Assembly (NCBI RefSeq): GCF_030408375.1
Contig: NZ_CP046530.1
Span: 1,488,001 to 1,552,000 of the forward strand
DNA: 64,000 bases
Source: Corynebacterium afermentans subsp. lipophilum
GTDB taxonomy: Bacteria; Actinomycetota; Actinomycetes; Mycobacteriales; Mycobacteriaceae
Direction: 5' to 3'
Of the stretch, positions 11,661 through 21,021 are shown piece by piece. Both the position numbers and the translations under genes were made by a program. The notes below the pieces were generated by a model, which was given only the letters and a program-made list of their open reading frames with translations, was not told the DNA's origin and made no database searches. Position 1 is the first letter of the stretch. Every line of letters begins with the position of its first letter.

Positions 11661-12914
11661 TTGAGTAATATTTCCGAGATTTTGCGCTCCTACTCCGTAG
11701 ACGAGGTGTGGCAGCGCCGCCTCTACGAGCTGCTGCACGCCAACCCGGAACTGTCCATGCAGGAGGAGGAGACCTACAGCCGTTTGATGATGGAGCTGTC
11801 GCGGTTCGACTGCGAGGTCATCGCCCCCATCGGCAAGTTCGGCATCTGCGCCGTCTTCGAAAACGGCGAGGGCCCGACCGTGATGCACCGCGCGGACTTC
11901 GACGGCTTGCCGGTGGCCGAGCAGACCGGCGCGCCGTACGCATCCCACAAGGTGGCCAAGACTCCCGACGGGCAGACCGTGGGCACCATGCACGCCTGCG
12001 GCCACGACATCCACACCACCGCGCTGCTGAGCATGTGCGACTTTTTGGACAACACCCGTGAGCAGTGGTCCGGCACCTTTATCGCCTTGTTCCAGCCCGG
12101 CGAGGAGATCGGCGCGGGCGCCCAGGACATGGCCGACGGCGGCCTGACCGAGAAGGTGCCCACCCCGGACGTGGTCTTCGGCCAGCATGTCATGCCGGGC
12201 CGCGCCGGCTTAGTGATGTCCAAGCCGGGCCCGCAGTTCGCCGCCTGCGACTCCATCCGCATCAAAATCCCGGGCCGCGCCGCTCACGGCTCCATGCCGC
12301 ACAACGCCATCGACCCCACCTACACCGCGGCGATGATCATTGCCCGCCTGCAGGCGATCGTGGGCCGCGAGGTGGACCCGGCGGACTTCGCCGTGGTCAC
12401 CGTGGCCAGCATGCACGCCGGCACCACCAACAACATCATCCCGGGCGAGGCGGAGCTGGTGCTCAACTGCCGCTTCTACTCCGACCGGGTCAAGGCGAAG
12501 GTCTACTCCGCCATCAAGCGCGTGGTCCACGCCGAGGTGCTGGCCTCCGGCTCGTTGGACCAGGCCATGATCTCCTTTTTCGCCCACGGCGAGCTGCTGG
12601 ACAACGACGAGGAGGTCTTCACCCGCGTGCGCGAGCAGTTCGACGGCGTCTTCGGCGACGCGTCTGTCACCGCCGACCCGAAGACCGTGTCCGAGGACTT
12701 CCCCGTCATCGGCCAGGCCTACGGCGCGCCGTACTTCTTCTGGCTCGTCGGCTGCACACCCCACGACGTGTGGGATAAGGCGGTGGAGGAAGACCGCGTC
12801 GGCGAGGACGTACCCGTCAACCACATGTCCACCTTCCTGCCGGAGTACGAACCCACCATCGACGCCTCCACCCGCGCAGGACTGACCGCGGCGCTGAGCT
12901 ACCTGGCCAAGTAA
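11661..12914 (+). CDS. M20-family amidohydrolase
   Basis: A 417-residue zinc-dependent amidohydrolase of the M20D (HipO/AmiA-like) group, which removes acyl groups from N-acyl amino acids or cleaves small peptides. Metal-binding and active-site motifs are MHRADFDGLP near residue 75, MHACGHDIHTT near 112, FQPGEEIGAG near 145 and GQHVMPG near 175. A dimerisation domain begins around AHGSMPHNAIDPT. The start is a TTG at 11661 preceded by GGAGAG, only 3 nt after the DUF4921 stop. The natural substrate cannot be deduced. Confidence 0.9.
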   Translation: MSNISEILRSYSVDEVWQRRLYELLHANPELSMQEEETYSRLMMELSRFDCEVIAPIGKFGICAVFENGEGPTVMHRADFDGLPVAEQTGAPYASHKVAKTPDGQTVGTMHACGHDIHTTALLSMCDFLDNTREQWSGTFIALFQPGEEIGAGAQDMADGGLTEKVPTPDVVFGQHVMPGRAGLVMSKPGPQFAACDSIRIKIPGRAAHGSMPHNAIDPTYTAAMIIARLQAIVGREVDPADFAVVTVASMHAGTTNNIIPGEAELVLNCRFYSDRVKAKVYSAIKRVVHAEVLASGSLDQAMISFFAHGELLDNDEEVFTRVREQFDGVFGDASVTADPKTVSEDFPVIGQAYGAPYFFWLVGCTPHDVWDKAVEEDRVGEDVPVNHMSTFLPEYEPTIDASTRAGLTAALSYLAK

Positions 12915-12959
12915 CGCGGCCGCACGATCCGGTCACCTGCGCACACCCCGGAGCGCCGG

Positions 12960-12965
12960 TACGCT
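12960..12965 (+). promoter_or_regulatory. -10 hexamer TACGCT for glgP
   Basis: TACGCT fits the TAnnnT form and ends 8 nt before the glgP ATG at 12974, so a leaderless or nearly leaderless mRNA is expected. Confidence 0.5.
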
Positions 12966-12973
12966 CGGGAGAC

Positions 12974-15358
12974 ATGACTGCATCTCAGCCAGCATTCGAG
13001 CAGACCGTCGAGGGCCACGTCCGCAGCTTCTCCGGCCGCGCGCCGCAAGACTCCACGGTGAAGAAGTTCTGGACGGGGCTTTCCGCCGCCACTGTCGAGC
13101 AGATCGCCGACAACTGGGCGAAAACCCGCAACACCTACAAGGCCAGCCGCCGTGCGGCGTACTTCTCGGCGGAATTCCTGGAGGGGCGGGCGCTGCTGAA
13201 TAACCTGACTAACCTTGGGCTCGTCGATAAGGCGAGTGCAATTGCGGAGGCCAACGGCTTCGAGCTTTCGGACGTGCTGGAGGCTGAGCACGACGCCGCC
13301 CTGGGCAACGGCGGCCTTGGGCGCCTGGCCGCCTGCTTCCTCGATTCCGCCGCCGAGCAGGACTTCCCGCTGACCGGCTACGGCCTGCTCTACCGCTACG
13401 GACTGTTCCGCCAGGAGTTCGAGGACGGCTTCCAGCGCGAGCACCCGGACGCGTGGAAGGAGTCGTTCTACCCCTTCATCATCCGCCGCGGCTCCGAGCA
13501 GCGCATTGTGAAGTTCGACGACATGCACGTGCGCGCCATCCCGTACGACATGCCGATCACCGGCTACGGCACCGACAACGTGGGCACGCTGCGCCTGTGG
13601 GATGCCTCCCCGATCGCCGAGTTCGACTACGACGCGTTCAACTCCCAGCGCTTCGCCGACGCGATCCTTGAGCGCGAGGCGGTCCACGACATCACGCGCG
13701 TGCTCTACCCCAACGATTCCACCTACGCCGGCAAGCTGCTGCGCGTGCGCCAGCAGTACTTCTTCTGCTCGGCGTCGCTGCAGGAGCTCATCGACGATTA
13801 CATCGCAGCCCACGGCGACGACCTGCGCGACTTCCACAAGTACAACTCCATCCAGCTCAACGACACCCACCCGGTGCTGGGCATTCCGGAGCTGATGCGC
13901 CTGCTTATGGACGAACACGGCCTCGGCTGGGACGAAGCCTGGGAGGTGACCACCCACACGTTCGCCTACACCAACCACACGGTGCTGCAGGAGGCGCTGG
14001 AGACGTGGGAGGAGTCCATCTTCAAGCAGCTGTTCTGGCGCATCTGGGAGATCGTGGAGGAAATCGACCGCCGCTACCGCCTGGACATGGAGTCCCGCAG
14101 CGTGGACGCGGAGACGGCCCACCACTACTCCCCAGTGCACGACGGGCGCGTGCACATGGCGTGGATCGCCTGCTACGCCTCCTACTCCGTCAATGGCGTG
14201 GCGGCGCTGCACACCGAGATCATCAAACGCGACACCCTCGGCTTCTGGCACGGCCTGTACCCAGAGCGCTTCAACAACAAAACCAACGGTGTAACCCCGC
14301 GCCGCTGGCTGCGCATGTGCAACCCGCGCCTGTCTGAGCTTTTGGACCGACTCTCCGGCTCCGACGAGTGGGTCACCGACCTGGACAAGCTCAAGGAGCT
14401 TCGCCCGCTTATGGACGACCCAAAGGTGCTCAACGAGCTACGCGACATCAAGTCGGCGAACAAGCGCGACTTCGCGGAGTGGATCGCCGCCCGCCAGGGC
14501 GTGGAGATCGACCCGGACTCCATCTTTGATACGCAGATCAAGCGCCTGCACGAGTACAAGCGCCAGCTGATGAACGCGCTGTACATCCTGGATTTGTACT
14601 TCCGCATCACGGTCGACGGCGAGCGCGACATTCCCAAGCGCACCTTCATCTTCGGCGCGAAGGCCGCCCCCGGCTATGTCACCGCCAAGGGCATTATCAA
14701 GCTCATCAACACCATCGCGGAGCTGGTGAACAACGACCCGGAGGCCTCGAAGTACATCCACGTGGTGTTCGTGGAGAACTACAACGTCTCGCCTGCAGAG
14801 CAGATCATCCCGGCCACCGATGTGTCCGAGCAGATCTCCACCGCCGGCAAGGAAGCATCCGGCACGTCGAACATGAAGTTCATGATGAACGGCGCGCTCA
14901 CACTGGGCACGATGGACGGCGCGAACGTGGAGATCGTCGACGCTGTCGGCGAGGACAACGCCTACATCTTCGGTGCCCGCGAGGAGGAGTTGCCGGAGCT
15001 GAAGGCGCACTACAACCCGCGCCAGGTGGCCGAGCAGACGCCGGGGCTCATGCGCGCCCTCGACGCGCTTGTGGACGGCACACTGGACGACCGCGGCACC
15101 GGCGCCTTCCACGACATCCGCGCCTCGCTTCTGGAGGACAACGGCTACGGCGAGCAGGACGTCTACTACGTCCTCGGCGATTTCGCCGCCTACCGCGAGG
15201 CCCGCGACCGCATGGCCGCGGACTACTACGCCGACCCGGACGGCTGGGCGCGGAAGTGCTGGATCAACATCTGCGAGTCCGGCCGCTTCTCCTCCGACCG
15301 CACGATCCGCGACTACGCGGAAGAGGTGTGGAAGATCGAGCCCACCCCGATTGACTAA
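12974..15358 (+). CDS. glgP: Glycogen/maltodextrin phosphorylase
   Basis: A 794-residue alpha-glucan phosphorylase that releases glucose-1-phosphate from glycogen or maltodextrins. The pyridoxal-phosphate site KEASGTSNMKFMMNG contains Lys635 of the SNMK motif, and the pocket segment EHDAALGNGGLGRLAACFLDS lies near residues 100-120. The length is normal for the family (about 790-840). The gene ends with a TAA immediately before the stop codon of the convergent acetyltransferase gene. Together with glgX and treY in this window it belongs to glycogen turnover, although it is not in one operon with them. Confidence 0.97.
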   Translation: MTASQPAFEQTVEGHVRSFSGRAPQDSTVKKFWTGLSAATVEQIADNWAKTRNTYKASRRAAYFSAEFLEGRALLNNLTNLGLVDKASAIAEANGFELSDVLEAEHDAALGNGGLGRLAACFLDSAAEQDFPLTGYGLLYRYGLFRQEFEDGFQREHPDAWKESFYPFIIRRGSEQRIVKFDDMHVRAIPYDMPITGYGTDNVGTLRLWDASPIAEFDYDAFNSQRFADAILEREAVHDITRVLYPNDSTYAGKLLRVRQQYFFCSASLQELIDDYIAAHGDDLRDFHKYNSIQLNDTHPVLGIPELMRLLMDEHGLGWDEAWEVTTHTFAYTNHTVLQEALETWEESIFKQLFWRIWEIVEEIDRRYRLDMESRSVDAETAHHYSPVHDGRVHMAWIACYASYSVNGVAALHTEIIKRDTLGFWHGLYPERFNNKTNGVTPRRWLRMCNPRLSELLDRLSGSDEWVTDLDKLKELRPLMDDPKVLNELRDIKSANKRDFAEWIAARQGVEIDPDSIFDTQIKRLHEYKRQLMNALYILDLYFRITVDGERDIPKRTFIFGAKAAPGYVTAKGIIKLINTIAELVNNDPEASKYIHVVFVENYNVSPAEQIIPATDVSEQISTAGKEASGTSNMKFMMNGALTLGTMDGANVEIVDAVGEDNAYIFGAREEELPELKAHYNPRQVAEQTPGLMRALDALVDGTLDDRGTGAFHDIRASLLEDNGYGEQDVYYVLGDFAAYREARDRMAADYYADPDGWARKCWINICESGRFSSDRTIRDYAEEVWKIEPTPID

Positions 15359-15817
15359 CTAGTCGCGCACCATGCGTTTCAAGGTGACGTTGTCACCCGC
15401 GTGGTGCGTTTCCTCACCGTCGAAGGCGAAGCCCTGCTTGGTGTAAAAGGCCTGGGCGCGCTCGTTGAAGTCCGCCACCCACAAGAACGCGGGCTCGCCT
15501 GGATGCACGACTGCGTTCATCAGCTCAACGGCGACGCCGGAGCCAGCGGCCTCCTCGAGCAGGTAGAGGTTGCACAGCTCCGTGCGCTCCCCGGGCACCC
15601 CGTAGGCCATGCCCACCGCTTCGCCGTCCACCTCCGCGAGGTAGACGCGGCCGTCCGGCGCGTCGAAGTACTTGGCCCACTTGCGCTCGAGGGGCGCGAA
15701 GTTGTCCAGCACCTCGTCGGCGATGTGTCCGCGGAACGCTTGCGAGCGGGAGCGGTTGTGCACGGCGGCGACAGTGGCGGCGTCTTCGGCGCGGGCTGGC
15801 CGGATTGTGGCGTCCAT
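15359..15817 (-). CDS. GNAT-family N-acetyltransferase
   Basis: A 152-residue acetyltransferase of the GNAT fold. It begins MDATIRPARAEDAATVAAVHN, a typical first strand and helix. The central VYLAEVDGEAVGMAYG beta strand and the C-terminal NERAQAFYTKQGFAFDG segment (motif B) are clear; the acetyl-CoA loop is degenerate (EEAAGSGVAVELM). The substrate is unknown. The start at 15817 is supported by a TAGCGT hexamer 8 nt upstream on the minus strand. It is divergent from pabAB with 29 bp between start codons. Confidence 0.85.
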   Translation of the reverse strand: MDATIRPARAEDAATVAAVHNRSRSQAFRGHIADEVLDNFAPLERKWAKYFDAPDGRVYLAEVDGEAVGMAYGVPGERTELCNLYLLEEAAGSGVAVELMNAVVHPGEPAFLWVADFNERAQAFYTKQGFAFDGEETHHAGDNVTLKRMVRD

Positions 15818-15825
15818 GCAGTTGA

Positions 15826-15837
15826 ACGCTATACGAT
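15826..15837. promoter_or_regulatory. Abutting divergent -10 hexamers
   Basis: TAGCGT on the minus strand (15831-15826) ends 8 nt before the acetyltransferase ATG at 15817. TACGAT on the plus strand (15832-15837) ends 9 nt before the pabAB ATG at 15847. The two hexamers are directly adjacent, so both promoters could not easily be occupied at once. Confidence 0.5.
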
Positions 15838-15846
15838 CTCGGCACA

Positions 15847-17688
15847 ATGATTCTGCTCGTTGACAATTACGACTCATATACATTCAACCTCGCCCACCTG
15901 ATCGCACAGGCCGCCGGCCGCGAGCCCCTCGTGGTCCCCGCGGGCGAGGCCGCTGATCTTCCTCAGCGTGTGCGCGCCGGCGAGTTCAGCCACGTGGTCA
16001 TCTCCCCCGGCCCCGGCACCCCGGAGCGCGAGGAGGACTTCGGAGCGTCCCGGCGCGTCATCGAGGCAGCCGCCGACGCGGACATTCCGCTGCTCGGCGT
16101 GTGCTTGGGCCACCAGGGCTTGGCCATGCTGGCCGGTGCGGCCGTGACCCGCGCGCCGGAGCCGCGCCACGGGTTTGTCTCCACCGTCGCTCATTCCGGC
16201 GAGGGCATCTTCGCCGGCGTCCCGCAGGATTTTGAGGTGGTGCGCTACCATTCCCTTCACGTTGACGAGGTCCCCGGCATCACCGTCCACGCCCGCAGCG
16301 AGGACGGCGTGGTCCAGGCGCTCAAGGTCGACGGGCTCGACCACTGGGGTGTGCAATTCCACCCCGAGTCGGTGCTCACCCAGCACGGCGCGGCGATCAT
16401 GCGCAACTTCCTCGGCGGCTGGCGCCTGATCCACCGCGAGGTGCCCGGCGCGCTCGACTGCCAGCGGGTGTTCAACGCCATCAAGCGCGACGGCAACGAC
16501 GCATTCTTCCTCGACTCCGCCGACGCGCGCGGGCGTTTCTCCATCCTCGGCGACACCGCGGGAACGCTGTCGCGCTCCATGAGCTATTCGCTTGACGACG
16601 GCAACGTGCTCGACACCCTCGACGCCGAACTGTCCACCCCAGTTTTCGACGCGCCCGACCTGCCGTTTACCGGCGGGTGGATCGGGTACTTGGGCTACGA
16701 GTGCGCGCAGCTGACCATGCCGATCACGCTGCGCCACCGCTCGCCCTACCCGGACGCGTATTTCGTGCGCCCGCAGTCGTTCATCGTCTACGACCACCAA
16801 GCCGAGACTGCGCACCTGTGCGCCCTAGCGGGTGACGGCGCTACCGATCTGCTCGAACGGCTGGAGCAGGCGTTGGCGGGAACAGACGGGACCGGAGGGA
16901 CGTCGATAGGCGAAGGCTCCTGGAGCAACCCGGACTACCTGGGAAGCATCGAGCGGGCCCAGGAGTTGCTGCGCGCGGGCGAGAGTTACGAGGTGTGCCT
17001 GACCGACACTTTCACCGCCGAAGCGACCGGCGATATCTACCGCCAGCTGCGCGAACAAAACCCCGCGCCGTACGCCGCACACCTCATCTTCGACGGTGTG
17101 GAGGTCGCCAGCGCCTCGCCCGAGCGCTTCCTCACCGTGCGCGGCCGCGACGTGGAGGCGAAGCCTATCAAGGGCACCATCGCCGCCGATCAGGATCCCG
17201 CGCTGCTCGACAACGCCAAAACTCGCGCCGAAAACCTCATGATCGTGGACCTGTTGCGCAACGACCTCTCCCGCGTTTGCGAGCCCGGGACCGTGCGCGT
17301 GCCCGGGCTGATGCAGGTGGAGTCGTACGCGACGGTGCACCAGTTAGTTTCCACCATCACCGGCCGCCTGCGCGAGGGCCGCACTGCCGTCGACGCGGTG
17401 CGCGCGACGTTCCCGCCCGGCTCCATGACCGGCGCGCCGAAACTGCGCACCTGCGAGATCATCGACCGCTTAGAGACCTCCCCGCGCGGCGTCTACTCCG
17501 GCGCGCTGGGCTACTTCGGCTTCGATGGCCAGGCCGACCTGTCCGTAGTCATCCGCACCGCCGTGCGCGCGGCCGACACCGTCACCGTGGGCGCGGGCGG
17601 CGCGATCGTGCTCGCCTCCGACCCCGAGTCCGAGCTTGCCGAGCGCAACCTCAAGGCCCAGTCCGTGCTGGGAGCGTTCGATGCGTAG
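15847..17688 (+). CDS. pabAB: Aminodeoxychorismate synthase, fused PabA-PabB
   Basis: A 613-residue fusion of glutamine amidotransferase and chorismate-binding subunits for 4-aminobenzoate (folate) synthesis. Residues 1-190 are the class I amidotransferase with nucleophile Cys in GVCLGHQ near residue 83 and the His/Glu pair in VQFHPES near 170. The rest is the PabB part with PIKGT, in which Lys marks aminodeoxychorismate synthase rather than anthranilate synthase. It is followed by KTRAENLMIVDLLRNDLS and PPGSMTGAPKLRT. pabC overlaps its 3' end by 8 nt. Confidence 0.95.
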   Translation: MILLVDNYDSYTFNLAHLIAQAAGREPLVVPAGEAADLPQRVRAGEFSHVVISPGPGTPEREEDFGASRRVIEAAADADIPLLGVCLGHQGLAMLAGAAVTRAPEPRHGFVSTVAHSGEGIFAGVPQDFEVVRYHSLHVDEVPGITVHARSEDGVVQALKVDGLDHWGVQFHPESVLTQHGAAIMRNFLGGWRLIHREVPGALDCQRVFNAIKRDGNDAFFLDSADARGRFSILGDTAGTLSRSMSYSLDDGNVLDTLDAELSTPVFDAPDLPFTGGWIGYLGYECAQLTMPITLRHRSPYPDAYFVRPQSFIVYDHQAETAHLCALAGDGATDLLERLEQALAGTDGTGGTSIGEGSWSNPDYLGSIERAQELLRAGESYEVCLTDTFTAEATGDIYRQLREQNPAPYAAHLIFDGVEVASASPERFLTVRGRDVEAKPIKGTIAADQDPALLDNAKTRAENLMIVDLLRNDLSRVCEPGTVRVPGLMQVESYATVHQLVSTITGRLREGRTAVDAVRATFPPGSMTGAPKLRTCEIIDRLETSPRGVYSGALGYFGFDGQADLSVVIRTAVRAADTVTVGAGGAIVLASDPESELAERNLKAQSVLGAFDA

Positions 17689-18421
17689 GTACGCCTGGCG
17701 CGGCGACTTTGCCGAATGCGACGTCCCCGAAGGCCCCCTCGATGTGGCCGACTCCTGGCGCCACTCGAACGGTCGCACAAACGGGCTCGCGCGGCACCTG
17801 GAGCGTTTCGCCCGATCTGCTGGCCCGCTTCCCGACGGGTTCGTCGACAAGCTCATGCCACTGCTGCGAGACGGCGAGCTGTTTCCCCGCATCGCGCTGT
17901 CGCAGGGGCTTTTGCTTCTCGACGTCCGCCCCGCCCCTCCCCCGCGCCCCACCACCTCGCTGACCTATGCGCCTGCCCCGGACCCGCGCACCCGTCCCGA
18001 GGTGAAAGGTCCCGACTTCGCCGCATTTGGCGCATACCGTTCGCGGTACCAGGTGGAGGGCACGGACGACACGGTGATCGTCGATAAGCATGGCTCCATG
18101 CTGGAGACCACCACCGGCGCGCTCGTGATGTGGGACGGCGACACCCTCTGCGTCCCCGACGGAGTGTGGCTGCCGAGTGTGACATTGCACCAGGTTGTTT
18201 CGCGGGCTGAGCGGCGAGGTATTCGCGTGAAGCGGTGCCGCATCACGCCCGAGCTTGCCGCCGAGCGCCCCCTGTGGTTTCTCAACTCCCTGCACGGCAT
18301 CAGCCCGGTCAGCGAACTGCAGGTCGGCGACACCGTGATCACTCCCCCGGCACACCCCAGCTTCAACGAGTGGCACGACTGGTGGTGGGGCGGCTTCACG
18401 GTCGAATGGCCGGGATGCTGA
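17681..18421 (+). CDS. pabC: Aminodeoxychorismate lyase-type class IV aminotransferase
   Basis: A 246-residue pyridoxal-phosphate protein of fold type IV that should release pyruvate from aminodeoxychorismate to give 4-aminobenzoate. The Lys in the PEVKGPDFAAFGAYRSR region is the likely cofactor lysine by position. Downstream come TVIVDKHGSMLETTTGAL and a C-terminal RRGIRVKRC segment. The ATG at 17681 lies inside the last codons of pabAB (8-nt overlap). Function rests on family membership plus tight coupling to pabAB. Confidence 0.88.
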   Translation: MRRYAWRGDFAECDVPEGPLDVADSWRHSNGRTNGLARHLERFARSAGPLPDGFVDKLMPLLRDGELFPRIALSQGLLLLDVRPAPPPRPTTSLTYAPAPDPRTRPEVKGPDFAAFGAYRSRYQVEGTDDTVIVDKHGSMLETTTGALVMWDGDTLCVPDGVWLPSVTLHQVVSRAERRGIRVKRCRITPELAAERPLWFLNSLHGISPVSELQVGDTVITPPAHPSFNEWHDWWWGGFTVEWPGC

Positions 18422-18503
18422 AAAACTAATCAACCAGGCCGAAGAAGCGGGCAACGAGTTCGACGAATAGCACCGCCGCCGCGGAACTAGCCGGGTTCAA
18501 AAA

Positions 18504-18582
18504 CTATGCAGCTGCATAGTGGGCGGGTCCACGGGACTATGCCGCTGCATAGTGGAAACGGTCCGGGAGACTATGCAGCGAC
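18504..18582. repeat. Cluster of three palindromic repeats at a convergent gene boundary
   Basis: The 161-bp gap between the ends of pabC and the uvrA paralogue holds three spaced copies of one palindrome. Copy 1 (18504-18519) is the perfect 16-mer CTATGCAGCTGCATAG; with flanks it is an 18-bp palindrome. Copy 2 (18537-18552) is CTATGCCGCTGCATAG, with one base changed at the centre. Copy 3 (18571-18580) keeps only CTATGCAGCG and runs into the uvrA-like stop codon. Spacing between starts is 33 and 34 bp. It could form bidirectional hairpins, but no T-run follows, so a standard terminator is unlikely. Confidence 0.85.
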
Positions 18583-21003
18583 CTACGCCGACCGCTCGGC
18601 GAGCACCTTACCGGTCGCGGTGTCGCGCTCGGCCAACTCGGCCGGGGTGCCGGTGGCGACGATCTGCCCGCCCTCGGCGCCGGCGCCCGGGCCCATCTCA
18701 ATCACACGGTCCGCTTGAGCGATTACGGAGAGGTCGTGCTCGACCACGATCACGGTCTGGCCCGCGTCGACCAGGCTGTTGAGTTCCTGGACAAGCAAAG
18801 AAACGTCGGCGGGGTGCAAACCGGTGGTGGGCTCGTCCAGCAGGTACACGGTGTGGCCCCGGCGCGAGTTGCGGGAGCGCTGCAGCTCGGTGGCAAGCTT
18901 GATGCGCTGCGCCTCGCCTCCGGAAAGCTCGGGCGCACCCTGGCCCAAGCGCAGGTAGCCCAGCCCCACCGCTTGCAGGGTTTCCACGGCGCGGAGGATC
19001 TTCGGTTCGTCGGCGAACACGTCCGCGGCTTCGTCGACGGTGAGCTCCAGCACCTCCGCGATGGTCAAGCCCTCCCAGGTGACCTCGAGGGTCTCGTCGT
19101 TGTAGCGCGCGCCGCCGCAGTCCGGGCAGGTGGTGTACGACCCAGGCAGGAACACCAGCTCCACCTCGATCTTGCCGGCGCCGCCACAGGTCGGACACTG
19201 GCCTTGCTTCACGTTGTAGGAGAAGCGCGACACGGTCCACTTGCGCTGCTTCGCCTCATCGGTGCCGGCGAACAGTTTGCGCACACCGTCGAAAAGCCCG
19301 GTGTAGGTGGCAAGCGTCGAGCGCGGCGTGCGCCCGATGGGCTTCTGGGTGATCTGCACGACTCGGCTCACCGCCTCGAAGCCTTCTTGCTTATCGACGT
19401 TCCATCCGACCTCCCCTGCCCCAGCACCATCAGCGGCCTCGTCCTCCTCATCGACGACGGTGGACGCCGCCTCGCGCAGCACCCCGGCGAGCACAGTGCT
19501 GACGAGTGTGGACTTGCCGGAGCCGGACACGCCCGCCACGGCGGTGAACTGGCCCATCCCAAACGAGACATCCACCCCTTCGATGGAGCGGGCCGAAACG
19601 CCAGACAAGGCTAGCGCCCCGGTGGCGGACCGTGGGTCGTCGTTAAGCGAAAATGCCCGGTTCGCCAACGCCCTCGCAGTGGGCGCGTCGCCGGTGTACT
19701 CGCTGGTGGGGCCGGCATACACCACCTCGCCGCCGCGTTCGCCGGCAAGAGGGCCAACGTCCACGAGATAGTCAGTCTGGGCGACAAGTTCCATGTCGTG
19801 CTCGACCAAGAGCACCGAGTTGCCCGCGTCGATGAAGCGGCGGCAGATGTCCAGCACAGCGCCGCGCTCGGCGGGGTGCAGGCCGGCGGACGGCTCGTCC
19901 AGCACATACGCCACGCCGAACAGACCCGAGCGCAGCTGGGCGGACAGGCGGATGCGCTGCAGCTCACCGGCGGACAGCGTCGGTGCGGGGCGGTCCAGGC
20001 TCAAGTGCGCAAGGCCCAGATCAAGCGCGGACTGCAGGGCGGGCAGGATCTGCTTGAGCAGCAGGTCCTCGGCCGAACCTTCAGACGGATCCTGCGCGGC
20101 GAGCACCTCGTAGACCTTATCCAGCGGCAGGGCGCCGAGCTCGTCGATAGGCATCCCTGCGTAGGTGACCTTGAGTGCTTCCGGGTTGAGGCGGCGGCCG
20201 TGGCAGGTCTCGCACACGCGCGACTCCATGTAGGACAGCACGCGTTTGCGCAGGGTATCGGACTGGGTCTCAGCGAGCGTGTTGGTCAAATACGACGCCA
20301 CCGAGCGCCACGTGCCCTTGTAGTTGCGCTGGATCTGGTCCTCGCCGCGCAGGGGCTTGACGGTGACCACAGGGCGCTCCTCGGTGAACAGGATCCACTC
20401 GCGGTCTTCCTTGGGCAGCTCCTGCCAGGGCGAATCCAGGTCGTAGCCCAGGGTGGCCAGGATGTCGTGGAAGTTCTTGCCCGCCCACGCGCCGGGCCAG
20501 GCCTTAATGGCGCCGTCCTCGATGGACAGCGTCGGGTCCGGCACCATGGATTCCTCGGTGGGCTCGTGCACCACGCCGGTGCCCTGGCACGTCGGGCACA
20601 TGCCCTCGGGCGTGTTCGGGGAGAACGAGTCGGAGTACAGCCCCTTCGGGTTGTCGCCCGCGCGCGAGTACAACAGGCGGATGCTGTTGGACAGCGCGGA
20701 GACGGTGCCCACGGTCGAGCGCGCGCCGCCGCTGGAGGTGGACTGCTCCAACGCCACCGTCGGTGGCAACCCCTCCACCGACCCGACCTGCGGGTCCACC
20801 GCCGAGCCGATCAGACGGCGGGCAAACGGCGCGACCGATTCGAGGTAGCGGCGCTGGCCCTCGCCGTGGATGGTGCCGAACGCGAGCGAGGACTTGCCCG
20901 AGCCGGACACACCGGTCACCGCGACGAGTGTGCCGCGCGGGATGTCCACATCCACGTTGCGGAGGTTGTGCAGGTGGGCGTCGCGAACTTCAATTCCAGG
21001 CAT
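18583..21003 (-). CDS. UvrA-like ABC ATPase (UvrA paralogue)
   Basis: An 806-residue member of the UvrA family with two ABC ATPase halves. Walker A motifs are GVSGSGKSS near residue 30 and GVSGSGKST near 500. ABC signatures [12 protein letters not shown] and [12 protein letters not shown] are present. Zinc-binding CxxC pairs occur at CPTCQG, CETCHG, CPTCGG and CPDCGG. It is about 140 residues shorter than standard UvrA (about 940-950), which suggests a reduced UvrB-binding/insertion region, as in UvrA2-type paralogues linked to tolerance of DNA-binding drugs. The ATG at 21003 is preferred over a GTG two codons upstream. Confidence 0.88.
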   Translation of the reverse strand: MPGIEVRDAHLHNLRNVDVDIPRGTLVAVTGVSGSGKSSLAFGTIHGEGQRRYLESVAPFARRLIGSAVDPQVGSVEGLPPTVALEQSTSSGGARSTVGTVSALSNSIRLLYSRAGDNPKGLYSDSFSPNTPEGMCPTCQGTGVVHEPTEESMVPDPTLSIEDGAIKAWPGAWAGKNFHDILATLGYDLDSPWQELPKEDREWILFTEERPVVTVKPLRGEDQIQRNYKGTWRSVASYLTNTLAETQSDTLRKRVLSYMESRVCETCHGRRLNPEALKVTYAGMPIDELGALPLDKVYEVLAAQDPSEGSAEDLLLKQILPALQSALDLGLAHLSLDRPAPTLSAGELQRIRLSAQLRSGLFGVAYVLDEPSAGLHPAERGAVLDICRRFIDAGNSVLLVEHDMELVAQTDYLVDVGPLAGERGGEVVYAGPTSEYTGDAPTARALANRAFSLNDDPRSATGALALSGVSARSIEGVDVSFGMGQFTAVAGVSGSGKSTLVSTVLAGVLREAASTVVDEEDEAADGAGAGEVGWNVDKQEGFEAVSRVVQITQKPIGRTPRSTLATYTGLFDGVRKLFAGTDEAKQRKWTVSRFSYNVKQGQCPTCGGAGKIEVELVFLPGSYTTCPDCGGARYNDETLEVTWEGLTIAEVLELTVDEAADVFADEPKILRAVETLQAVGLGYLRLGQGAPELSGGEAQRIKLATELQRSRNSRRGHTVYLLDEPTTGLHPADVSLLVQELNSLVDAGQTVIVVEHDLSVIAQADRVIEMGPGAGAEGGQIVATGTPAELAERDTATGKVLAERSA

Positions 21004-21021
21004 GCCCACCAGCCTAACTAC

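Noticed and set aside
18506..18718. 70-codon open frame with a MQLHSG start over the second palindrome cluster
   Set aside because: Again a product of the palindrome sequence, running into the antisense of the UvrA paralogue.
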